64,000 bases of DNA from Shimia aestuarii (lineage in GTDB: Bacteria > Pseudomonadota > Alphaproteobacteria > Rhodobacterales > Rhodobacteraceae): contig NZ_FOTQ01000001.1 in NCBI RefSeq assembly GCF_900114635.1, positions 1,488,001-1,552,000 on the forward strand, written 5' to 3'. This document shows, in pieces, positions 9,401 to 17,380 of this stretch. The notes below the pieces were generated by a model that saw only the letters and a program-made list of their open reading frames with translations, did no database searches and was not told the origin of the DNA. The number at the start of each line of letters is the position of its first letter. Within the stretch, counting starts at the first letter, position 1. Made by a program: the position numbers and the translations under genes.

Positions 9401-10448
9401 GCGCCGACTTCTTTTTGCAGTCCTTTCCATTTGCCTCTTGCTCACACATCCGGCCACGGCCCAAACCCTTCCGGATTACACCGAACTTTACGTCAACGAC
9501 TTTGCCGACCTTCTCCCGGAAGAGGATGAAGCGCGCATTCGTGCCAAGCTCGAAGAGTTGCGGGACAGGCGGGGCATCGAATTCACCGTCGTGACCATTC
9601 AGGCGCTGTCCGATTATCAGCATTTTGGCCCCATCGAACCCTTTGCCACGGACCTTTTCAATTACTGGGGAGTCGGGGACGCACAGCGCAATGACGGAGT
9701 GTTGATGCTGATCGCACAATACGACCGCGTCATGCGGATCGAAGTCGGTTCGGGGTATGGCACGCGGAAAAACGTGCCAATGGGCAATATCATCGACACG
9801 ATCATCACGCCACAGTTCAAGAAAGACAACTTTCCCCGCGGAATCGAAGACGGTGTGGATGCCGTGATCCGCGATCTGACCGGGCGCTGGCCGGGCGAAT
9901 ACGATGCCGGACCGCTCGAACGCGGCGCGGGGGCATTGCGGCGGATTCTGGATTGGCTCGGTGCTTGGGTCTACGCCCTTTTTGCTCCGGTCGCAGCTTT
10001 TGGCGTTCGAGCGTTTCGGCGTTGGCGCCGAAACAAGCCGCGTCACTGCCCCAGGGACGGCGCGACCATGCACAGGCTTGATGAAGTGTGGGACGACAAT
10101 CACCTGCAAGAGGGTCAAATCACCGAAGAACGCCTGAAAAGTGTCGACTATGACGTCTGGCAATGCCCGACCTGTGATCATGTGACCGTCGAGGGATACA
10201 AAGCATGGTTTTCCGGTTACGGCGCCTGTCGTTCTTGTGGTTATCGCACGGTCGAAGGAGACACCACGATCCTGTCCCACGCCACGACAAGCTCCACCGG
10301 CAGCAAGCGGATCGACTATCATTGCCACCATTGTCAGGACAACTGGAGCGTCACCCGCATCATTCCGAAAAAGTCGTCAAGCTCCTCGTCCAGCAGCAGC
10401 TTTGGTGGCGGATCGTCCTCGGGCGGCGGCGCGTCAGGAAGCTGGTAA
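9399..10448 (+). CDS. TPM-domain (YgcG-like) exported membrane protein with zinc ribbons
   Basis: The product is about 349 residues. It has a signal peptide (residues 1-21, ending PATA), then a TPM domain (about 25-175) with the YVNDFADLLPEEDEARI start and the VLMLIAQYDRVMRIEVGSGYG core typical of the TPM/YgcG family. A membrane segment (about 187-206) follows, then two CxxC-type zinc-ribbon motifs (CPTCDHV, CRSCGY, CHHCQ), and a C-terminal tail of serine runs and glycine. TPM proteins are linked to membrane protein quality control in chloroplasts, but the bacterial role is unknown. The start is a TTG lying in the T-tract of the grpE terminator, with CGGGAG eight bases upstream inside the hairpin. 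Downstream mutS is convergent. Confidence 0.85.
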   Translation: MRRLLFAVLSICLLLTHPATAQTLPDYTELYVNDFADLLPEEDEARIRAKLEELRDRRGIEFTVVTIQALSDYQHFGPIEPFATDLFNYWGVGDAQRNDGVLMLIAQYDRVMRIEVGSGYGTRKNVPMGNIIDTIITPQFKKDNFPRGIEDGVDAVIRDLTGRWPGEYDAGPLERGAGALRRILDWLGAWVYALFAPVAAFGVRAFRRWRRNKPRHCPRDGATMHRLDEVWDDNHLQEGQITEERLKSVDYDVWQCPTCDHVTVEGYKAWFSGYGACRSCGYRTVEGDTTILSHATTSSTGSKRIDYHCHHCQDNWSVTRIIPKKSSSSSSSSSFGGGSSSGGGASGSW

Positions 10449-10457
10449 AGCCTGATA

Positions 10458-13103
10458 CTAGCCTTCGTTCAGCGCTTTCAACTCGTACAAAAGCTCAAGC
10501 GCCTGTTTCGGTGTCAGTTCGTCCGGATGCACCTCATCCAGTCTCTGTTTCAAAGGATTCGGCCCTTTTTTGACCTGTGGTGTCGGGGCCGGACTTGCCG
10601 CAAACAGAGGCAAGTCATCAATCAACGCCTTTTGCGCCGGACCCTCCCTTTCGCCCTGTTCCAATGCCTCCAGAACAACCCGCGCCCGTTCAACCACTGC
10701 TTCGGGCAACCCCGCAAGCTGAGCCACCTGCACACCATACGAACGATCCGCCGCGCCTTGTTTGACCTCGTGCAGAAAGATCACTTCACCTTCCCATTCG
10801 CGCACCGTGACCGTGGCATTGGCCACCCCGGCCATCTTGCCGGCCAATTGGGTCATCTCGTGGTAATGCGTGGCAAAAAGCGCGCGGGATTTGTTCACGT
10901 CGTGCAGATGTTCCAGCGTTGCCCAGGCGATCGACAGCCCGTCATAGGTTGCCGTGCCACGTCCGATCTCGTCCAGAATAACAAGCGCCCGGTCATCCGC
11001 CTGATTGAGAATGGCTGCCGTTTCCACCATCTCGACCATGAAGGTCGACCGTCCCCGCGCGAGGTCATCCGACGCGCCGACACGTGAAAACAACTGGCTC
11101 ACCAGCCCGATCCGCGCACTGCTTGCAGGCACAAAGCTTCCCATCTGTGCCAGCAACGCAATCAGCGCGTTCTGCCGCAGGAAGGTCGATTTACCCGCCA
11201 TGTTGGGACCGGTCAGCAACCAGATGCTCGCTGCATCTCCCCCGGAAAGATCGCAATCATTGGCCACGAATGGCTCGCCCGACTTGCGCAAGGCGGCCTC
11301 AACCACCGGATGCCGCCCGCCTGCGATCTCGAAATCGCGGCTTTCATTTACCTCAGGGCGACACCAATCCTCTATCACCGCCAATTCGGCCAGCGCACAG
11401 GCAAGATCAAACTCTGCCAGCGCTTTTGACGCCGCCGCGACCTTTGCCGAAACATCCAGAATTGCACCTTTCAGCCTGTCATAGAGACGCTTTTCGATCT
11501 CCAACGCCCGGTTCCCAGCGTTCAAAATCTTGGTCTCCATCTCGCTCAGCTCAACAGTGGTGAAACGCACCTGATTGGCCGTTGTCTGGCGATGAATGAA
11601 TGTTTCCGACAGCGGCGGCGACATCATCGCGTCCGCATGTTTCGCCGTGGTCTCGATGAAATAGCCGAGCACATTGTTATGCTTGATCTTGAGCGACTGG
11701 ATCCCGGTCTGTTCCACGTATTGCGCCTGCATCCCTGCAATCACGCCACGTCCTTCGTCGCGCAGCTCGCGACTCTCATCCAGCTCTGCGTCAAAGCCTG
11801 GCGCGATGAATCCACCATCACGCGCCAAAAGCGGCGGTTCTGCAATCAGGGCCTCGTCGAGCAGGCTCAGCAAAGCGTCATGCCCCTGCAGACCCCGCAG
11901 GGCGTCGGACAAATCGTCCGGCAAATCGCTCGCAAAGGGCATGTCAGCCAGGGTTTCCGCCTGACCAAGCCCATTGCGGATCGCCGCCAGATCCCGCGGT
12001 CCGCCACGATCAAGTGCAAGCCGTGACAGGGCGCGGTCCAGATCAGGGACCTTGCGCAGAGCTTCGCGCAGCTTGGCTGCATCGCCGCGCTGGGCCGTCA
12101 TGTAAGAAACCGAGTCCAACCGCCGCCGGATCACGTCAAGCCGCAAAGAAGGCGACGACAGCCGCTGTTCCAAAAGCCGCGCCCCGCCTGCCGTGACGGA
12201 CCGGTCAATCGTCGCCAGCAAAGACCCGGCCCGCCCGCCGCTCAGGCTGTGAGTCAGTTCCAGATTGCGCCGGGTCGCGGCATCAATCTGCATCACGCCT
12301 TGGGTGGCTTCGCGCTGGGGTGGCTGCAAAAGCGGCAGCTTGCCCTTCTGGGTCAGCTCAAGGTAATCGACAATTGCGCCAAGCGCCCCCGCTTCGGGCC
12401 GCGAAAACGTGCCAAACGCCTCCAAAGACGAGGCCATGAACAGCGCAGAAACTCGCTTTTCCGCTGAAATAGAGTCGAAACTTCCTCGCGATACCGCCGT
12501 CAACGGTACCCCCATGTCCTCGACGATCGAGGAAAGATCACGCTCGCTTCCTTCTGCCACCAAAAGCTCGGACGGTGCCAGCCTTGCCAGCTCCGGCCCC
12601 AAACGCACGGGGGACAAGGGCATCACGTGGAGCGCCCCCGTCGATATATCGGCCCAGGCAAGCGCGGCCTCATCGCGCACAACGGCATAAGCCGCGAGAA
12701 AGTTGTGTCGCCGCGCATCCAGCAGGGAATCTTCTGTCAGCGTGCCGGGCGTCACCAGCCGCACCACATCCCGCTTCACAACCGCCTTGTAACCGCGTTT
12801 CTTGGCTTCGGCGGGGCTTTCAAGCTGTTCACACACCGCCACCCGAAACCCTTTGCGGATCAGGGTCAGGAAATAACCCTCGGCCGCATGATGGGGCACG
12901 CCACACATGGGGATTTCCGCGCCCTCATGCTTGCCCCGCTTGGTCAGCGCAATATCAAGCGCCTCCGCCGCCGCCACCGCGTCGTCAAAGAACATCTCGT
13001 AGAAATCGCCCATCCGGTAGAATAACAGCGCATCCGGGTATTGCGCCTTGATCTCCAGATATTGCGCCATCATCGGCGTGACGCCCGATTTGCCTGCACT
13101 CAA
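10458..13103 (-). CDS. mutS: DNA mismatch repair protein MutS
   Basis: MutS recognises base mismatches and small loops and recruits MutL. The mismatch-binding motif GDFYEMF lies in the N-terminal domain, directly after the conserved VTPMMAQYLEIKAQYPDALL. The ATPase domain has Walker A GPNMAGKST, Walker B ALVILDEIGRGT and the C-terminal helix-turn-helix region with SYGVQVAQLAGLP. I place the start at TTG 13103, eight bases after GGGG, giving 881 residues and an N-terminus of the usual length before TPMM. A more upstream TTG at 13133 is possible. The gene is convergent with the TPM gene. Confidence 0.95.
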   Translation of the reverse strand: MSAGKSGVTPMMAQYLEIKAQYPDALLFYRMGDFYEMFFDDAVAAAEALDIALTKRGKHEGAEIPMCGVPHHAAEGYFLTLIRKGFRVAVCEQLESPAEAKKRGYKAVVKRDVVRLVTPGTLTEDSLLDARRHNFLAAYAVVRDEAALAWADISTGALHVMPLSPVRLGPELARLAPSELLVAEGSERDLSSIVEDMGVPLTAVSRGSFDSISAEKRVSALFMASSLEAFGTFSRPEAGALGAIVDYLELTQKGKLPLLQPPQREATQGVMQIDAATRRNLELTHSLSGGRAGSLLATIDRSVTAGGARLLEQRLSSPSLRLDVIRRRLDSVSYMTAQRGDAAKLREALRKVPDLDRALSRLALDRGGPRDLAAIRNGLGQAETLADMPFASDLPDDLSDALRGLQGHDALLSLLDEALIAEPPLLARDGGFIAPGFDAELDESRELRDEGRGVIAGMQAQYVEQTGIQSLKIKHNNVLGYFIETTAKHADAMMSPPLSETFIHRQTTANQVRFTTVELSEMETKILNAGNRALEIEKRLYDRLKGAILDVSAKVAAASKALAEFDLACALAELAVIEDWCRPEVNESRDFEIAGGRHPVVEAALRKSGEPFVANDCDLSGGDAASIWLLTGPNMAGKSTFLRQNALIALLAQMGSFVPASSARIGLVSQLFSRVGASDDLARGRSTFMVEMVETAAILNQADDRALVILDEIGRGTATYDGLSIAWATLEHLHDVNKSRALFATHYHEMTQLAGKMAGVANATVTVREWEGEVIFLHEVKQGAADRSYGVQVAQLAGLPEAVVERARVVLEALEQGEREGPAQKALIDDLPLFAASPAPTPQVKKGPNPLKQRLDEVHPDELTPKQALELLYELKALNEG

Positions 13104-13236
13104 AACATCAGCCCCCAAGGTGATTGGCCTCAAGGTCTAGCAAACTTGTCCGCCGGGCGAAAAGCCGAAAACGCCCCCATGGACAAGCGCATCCTGATTT
13201 GCTCGACTGCCTCTCAGGCAAACAGGACGTCTCAAC

Positions 13237-14118
13237 ATGGCAATCTACAATCTCGGCTCGATCAACGCGGATTATTTCTATCGCGTCCCGCATCTGCCCG
13301 GCCCGGGTGAAACGCTGGCTGCAACAGATTTCACGCGCGGTTTGGGTGGCAAGGGCGCCAACATGTCCGTCGCCGCCGCCCGAGCTGCCGCGCGTGTCGT
13401 TCATATCGGTGCAGTGGGACCAGATGGCGTTTGGGCACGAGACCGCCTGACCGAATTCGGTGTTGATACGCGCCACATCGCGCAACTACCCGACACCCCG
13501 ACGGGGCACGCGATCATCAATGTGGATGACCATGGCGAGAACGCCATTGTCCTTTTACCAGGGGCAAATCACGCCATCCCCGAAACCACCCTTGCCGCAG
13601 CCCTGTCTGAGGCGTCTCCCGGCGACACGCTTTTGTTTCAGAACGAAACCACCCTTCAGCGGCAAGCGGTGGAAATGGCCCGCAATCTTGGGCTCTATAT
13701 CGCCTATGCCGCCGCGCCTTTTGATGTCGCGGCCACAGAAGAGGTGCTCCCTTACCTTGACTTCCTGATCCTGAACGAGGTGGAGGCCAGCCAGCTTTCA
13801 GAGGAAACCGGTAAAGACCCTGCCGCGCTGGGCGTCAAAGACGTCGTCGTTACGCTTGGATCAAAAGGCGCGCGCTGGATTCACGATGGACAAGCGCGCG
13901 ATTTCCCCGCCTTGCCGGTCACACCTGTCGATACGACCGGGGCAGGGGATACGTTCACCGGCTATGCTCTGGCAGCAAGAGATCGCGGTTTTCCGATGGA
14001 ACAGGCTCTAACACTGGCTTCGCGCGCCGCCGCTCTCATGGTCACGCGGGTTGGTACAGCCGATGTCATTCCCGATCTCAAGGAAGTGACGGAGGCCCGT
14101 TTCCGGGCCCCCGACTAG
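13237..14118 (+). CDS. rbsK: PfkB-family sugar kinase, probable ribokinase
   Basis: The 293-residue product has the two PfkB signatures: an N-terminal GGKGANMSVAAARAAARV (about residues 38-55) and the C-terminal DTTGAGDTFTGYALA containing the catalytic Asp and the anion hole (about 230-244). The NIxSINADYFYRVPHLPGPGET-like start is typical of ribokinases, which phosphorylate ribose at O5. No ribose transporter or regulator gene is nearby, so the substrate could be another sugar. An AGGACG ribosome-binding site precedes the ATG. The gene is convergent with the TRAP operon, only two bases from the dctM stop. Confidence 0.8.
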   Translation: MAIYNLGSINADYFYRVPHLPGPGETLAATDFTRGLGGKGANMSVAAARAAARVVHIGAVGPDGVWARDRLTEFGVDTRHIAQLPDTPTGHAIINVDDHGENAIVLLPGANHAIPETTLAAALSEASPGDTLLFQNETTLQRQAVEMARNLGLYIAYAAAPFDVAATEEVLPYLDFLILNEVEASQLSEETGKDPAALGVKDVVVTLGSKGARWIHDGQARDFPALPVTPVDTTGAGDTFTGYALAARDRGFPMEQALTLASRAAALMVTRVGTADVIPDLKEVTEARFRAPD

Positions 14119-14120
14119 TT

Positions 14121-15521
14121 CTAAACCTGTCCCGGCAACCACAGGACAATGGCTGGAAAGGCAACCAGAAGGGCAATCGTCACGGCATCGGCGATAAAGA
14201 ACGGCGTGACACCCTTGAACACATCCTGCACCGAAAGGTCATCGCGCACCCCGGCCACGACAAAGCAGTTCAGCCCAATCGGCGGCGTGATAAGACAGAA
14301 CTCGGCCATTTTCACCACGAGGATGCCAAACCAGATCGCGCACATGGGTCCGCTCATGCCAAAGGTGCTGTCCGCCGCCGACACGAATTCACCCCCGTTG
14401 AGCGCCATGACCGCTGGGTAAACCACGGGCAGGGTCAGCAACAACATCCCAATGGCATCCATGAACATACCCAGCACCGCATAGGCGAGCAGGATCATGA
14501 TCAGGATCAGCATGGGCGACATGGTGAGCGACGTAATCCAGTCCGAAAACGCGCCCGGCAGGTCTGCAAAGCCAAGGAAGCGCACATAGATCAGAACGCC
14601 CCAGATGATCGTGAAAATCATCACGCTCAGCTTGGCGGTCTCCAAAAGCGCGTCCTTCAGCTCGGCCCACCGCATCCCCCGATACAGCGCCATCAGGAAC
14701 ACGACAAAGGCCCCGATGGCGCCGCCCTCGGTCGGCGTACCCCAGGCGTCGCCACCAAACGGGTTGTAGACAAAGAAGATGATGGTCACGACCACGAACA
14801 GGATCGGCAGGGCCGGTGGCAGCGACACGAACCGCTCTTTCCACGTGAACCCGGACACCGCAGGACCAAACCCCTTGATGGTCAACGCCATGCCAATGAT
14901 CAGGATGCCGTAGATAACCGCCGAGAATGCACCGGGAATGAAGCCCGCCAGCAACAGCTTGCCGACGTCCTGTTCCACGATGATCGCATATATCACGAGG
15001 ATGGCCGACGGCGGGATGAGAGATGCCAGCGTGCCACCTGCCGCCACAACCCCGGCAGCGAACCGTTTGTCATAACCGATGGCAAGCATTTCCGGGATCG
15101 CGATCCGGGCAAACACAGCCGAGGTTGCGACTGATGCACCCGACACGGCGGCAAAACCGGCGGTCGCGAACACGGTCGACACCGCCAAACCCCCCGGCAC
15201 CCAGGCAAGCCAGCGTTTGGCCGCTTCAAACAGTGCCTTGGTCAATCCGGCGTAATAGGCGAGATAGCCGATCAGGATGAATGTCGGGATCAGCGAAAGA
15301 GCCTGTGACGACACCTTGGAATGCGGCACCTGCCCGGCGGTCTTCACCGCAATGGTCAGCGCCTTGCCAAAGCGGCTTGGATCATAGCCAAACTTGGCCC
15401 AGAAGATCCAGATCAGGCCAACCATGCCCGCCAAACCTGCGGCGAAGGCCACGCGCATGCCCAGAACAACAAGCACCAACAATCCACCCGAGACCACAAG
15501 CCCAATTTCAATCGGTTCCAT
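14121..15521 (-). CDS. TRAP transporter large permease (DctM family)
   Basis: The large membrane subunit of a tripartite ATP-independent periplasmic transporter, which couples solute uptake to the sodium gradient. The 466-residue product is almost entirely hydrophobic, with about a dozen membrane segments and the DctM-type motifs GASVATSAVFARIAIPEM and PPSAILVIYAIIVEQDVGKLLLAGFIPG. It is the last gene of the minus-strand operon dctP-dctQ-dctM, starting 11 bases after dctQ. Substrate is not readable from the sequence; the adjacent DctB/DctD-like pair suggests a carboxylate. Confidence 0.92.
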   Translation of the reverse strand: MEPIEIGLVVSGGLLVLVVLGMRVAFAAGLAGMVGLIWIFWAKFGYDPSRFGKALTIAVKTAGQVPHSKVSSQALSLIPTFILIGYLAYYAGLTKALFEAAKRWLAWVPGGLAVSTVFATAGFAAVSGASVATSAVFARIAIPEMLAIGYDKRFAAGVVAAGGTLASLIPPSAILVIYAIIVEQDVGKLLLAGFIPGAFSAVIYGILIIGMALTIKGFGPAVSGFTWKERFVSLPPALPILFVVVTIIFFVYNPFGGDAWGTPTEGGAIGAFVVFLMALYRGMRWAELKDALLETAKLSVMIFTIIWGVLIYVRFLGFADLPGAFSDWITSLTMSPMLILIMILLAYAVLGMFMDAIGMLLLTLPVVYPAVMALNGGEFVSAADSTFGMSGPMCAIWFGILVVKMAEFCLITPPIGLNCFVVAGVRDDLSVQDVFKGVTPFFIADAVTIALLVAFPAIVLWLPGQV

Positions 15522-15532
15522 GTGTCTGCTCC

Positions 15533-16165
15533 TTACGTATCGTGGCCCGAGACATGCTCGGCTTCCATCGCGGCCTGTGTGGCGGCATCCGCCACCAACG
15601 GCACGGCGACCGGGGTTTCGTCATTGTGGAAAAACGCGCGGGCATAGGCCCAAAGCTGCAGCCCAAGCCGCAGACACAGAACACCAAACGCCACCGGTGC
15701 AAGAAGCTTTGCCGGCCAAAGGGGCAGGGCGATATCCATGGAACTGTCCCGGCTCCACATTGGTGCGCCAAAATCGAAACTGCGCGCGAAATGCGCCCAG
15801 CTTCCCCAAACCAACAGCAGCATCAGCGCCAGAATGGCCAGCGTCGTCAGGAATTCGACCGCATAAAGCGACCGCCCTTTCAAGGCCCCCACCAGCATGT
15901 CCATGCGAATATGCCCGCCATCGCGCTGGGTATAGGCCACGCCCATGAACGCGATCAAAGGCATGGCCTGTTCGATCCAGTCCACGTATCCCGCCAGCGG
16001 CGTATTGAAGAGATTGCGTCCTCCCACCGAAAACACGGCCAGAACCATGAGCGAGAACACTGCCAACCCGCTCAGAAGGGCAAGAACGCGTTCCATTTTG
16101 TAAAGAGAAGTGTCGATTTTGCTGAGCGTGCTGTCATCGGACAACACTAGTGACGAGCCTGCCAT
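15533..16165 (-). CDS. TRAP transporter small permease (DctQ family)
   Basis: The small membrane subunit of the TRAP transporter. The 210-residue product has four predicted membrane segments, with the DctQ-type pattern VFSVGGRNLFNTPLAGYVDWIEQAMPLIAFMGVAYTQRDGGHIRMDML in the first half. It lies between dctP and dctM. The C-terminal tail (about residues 185-210) is longer and more hydrophilic than in minimal DctQ proteins. A strong hairpin separates it from dctP. Confidence 0.9.
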   Translation of the reverse strand: MAGSSLVLSDDSTLSKIDTSLYKMERVLALLSGLAVFSLMVLAVFSVGGRNLFNTPLAGYVDWIEQAMPLIAFMGVAYTQRDGGHIRMDMLVGALKGRSLYAVEFLTTLAILALMLLLVWGSWAHFARSFDFGAPMWSRDSSMDIALPLWPAKLLAPVAFGVLCLRLGLQLWAYARAFFHNDETPVAVPLVADAATQAAMEAEHVSGHDT

Positions 16166-16205
16166 TGCGAGCCTCCGTCAATATGTCATTTCGGAAAAGG
16201 AAATC

Positions 16206-16229
16206 CGGCGTCGCCATGGGGCGACGCCG
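16206..16229 (-). terminator. Intercistronic hairpin between dctP and dctQ
   Basis: CGGCGTCGCC and GGCGACGCCG form a perfect 10-bp stem with a 4-base loop. On the transcribed (minus) strand it is followed by a weak pyrimidine stretch (GGATTTCCTTTTCC) rather than a clean T-run. Such hairpins in TRAP and ABC operons usually reduce read-through or stabilise the upstream message, giving more binding protein than permease. The function here is inferred. Confidence 0.6.
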
Positions 16230-16240
16230 CAAGACGAGTC

Positions 16241-17251
16241 TTACTCGCCCTTGGCAATCATGCCGGTCACAAGGTCATACAACTCTTGTGCGGGCAAACC
16301 GCGCTTGGTGTTTTCCTCGATCCACGCAGCCGCGGCGGGGGCGGCGGCGGCTTCCTTGAAGGCTGTAACGGCGCCCACCGAGAAGGTGACCTGAGCGATC
16401 CCGCGCTCTTCGAGCGCCGGACCCCAGGCCGCCATGGTTTTCGAATTGTAGAACTCGACGTAGTAGGCGAGCGCTTCGTCCACAGACTCCAGCAGCGCCG
16501 CGCGATGCTCATCAGACAAATCATTCAGCGCATCGGTATTCACCACAACCGGACAGTTGACCGTGCCGGGGTTGAGGTTGGTGGTCCACCAGGTCCCGTT
16601 TTCGATGGTGCCGAACGACATGTGGGCGTGCGGGGCAAAGGCCACCGCCTTGACGATGCCGCTATCCATGGCCTGCCGCACTTCCGAGGCTGACATGGAT
16701 GTCGGCACTGCGCCCACGGTTTCCATCGCCTTGCCGATGCCGCCGGTGGCACGCACGCTCAGCCCTTCGAAATCCGCAAGAGTCGAAGGCGCATCGCCCA
16801 CACCGACAAGGTTATATTGCGGCAACGGCGACGGCATCAGGAGGGTCGCGTTCCAGCGCGCCAGGTCCTTTTGCACGGCGGGGTGCTGATACACCGCCAT
16901 CGAAAGTTCAACTTCCTGCTCCAGCGAACTCACGCCAAGAAATGGCAGTTCCAGAACCGTGATCGACGGGTTCTTGTCGCGGTGATACCCGGCACAGAAC
17001 TGTGCCATCTCGAAGGCGCCGATCGAGATCCCGTCAAGGTTTTCCTTGTTCTTGGAAAGGCCGCCATAGCTGATGTTCAGCGTGAATTCGCCCCCGGTTT
17101 TTTCGCTGACCAGCTCGGCCAGCTTTTCGACATGTTCCGTAAAGGCGCGTCGTTTGCCCCAGAGGGATACGCTCCATTCGGTGGCCATGGCTTCGGTTGC
17201 AAAGGCAAGGGTCAGGGCGGCAACAGCCGTCTGGCTCATCAGTTTACGCAT
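16241..17251 (-). CDS. TRAP transporter substrate-binding protein (DctP family)
   Basis: The periplasmic solute receptor of the TRAP system. The 336-residue product has a signal peptide (about residues 1-23, ending EAMA) and the DctP-fold pattern, including SVRATGGIGKAMETVGAVPTSMSASEVRQAMDSGIVKAV, in which the Arg that binds the substrate carboxylate is expected at the start of the segment. It is the first gene of the TRAP operon, with a GGAGG ribosome-binding site. A candidate operator palindrome lies 100 bases upstream, between this gene and the regulator genes. Confidence 0.92.
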   Translation of the reverse strand: MRKLMSQTAVAALTLAFATEAMATEWSVSLWGKRRAFTEHVEKLAELVSEKTGGEFTLNISYGGLSKNKENLDGISIGAFEMAQFCAGYHRDKNPSITVLELPFLGVSSLEQEVELSMAVYQHPAVQKDLARWNATLLMPSPLPQYNLVGVGDAPSTLADFEGLSVRATGGIGKAMETVGAVPTSMSASEVRQAMDSGIVKAVAFAPHAHMSFGTIENGTWWTTNLNPGTVNCPVVVNTDALNDLSDEHRAALLESVDEALAYYVEFYNSKTMAAWGPALEERGIAQVTFSVGAVTAFKEAAAAPAAAAWIEENTKRGLPAQELYDLVTGMIAKGE

Positions 17252-17350
17252 AAGATTTCCTCCCGCATGCGTCTGGATTGGATGGCCGGTAACATGCAGG
17301 GACGCGCCGGACCTGCCTATGAAGGAAAATGCGCGCGAAATGTCGGGCGG

Positions 17351-17368
17351 CCTGCGGATTTCCGCAGG
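17351..17368. promoter_or_regulatory. 18-base palindrome upstream of the TRAP operon, candidate regulator-binding site
   Basis: CCTGCGGATTTCCGCAGG is a perfect palindrome centred 108 bases upstream of the dctP start codon. Its TGCGGAnnTCCGCA core resembles the upstream activator sites of rhizobial DctD, which are TGCGG/CCGCA palindromes. Only one copy is seen. It lies just past the 3' end of the adjacent response-regulator gene. Confidence 0.55.
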
Positions 17369-17380
17369 GCAGTTTTGCGG

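Noticed and set aside
17252-17380. A sigma-54 promoter (GG-N10-GC) upstream of dctP
   Set aside because: The nearest sequence, GGCGCGTCCCTGC on the minus strand, has nine bases between GG and GC instead of ten, and sigma-54 spacing is strict.
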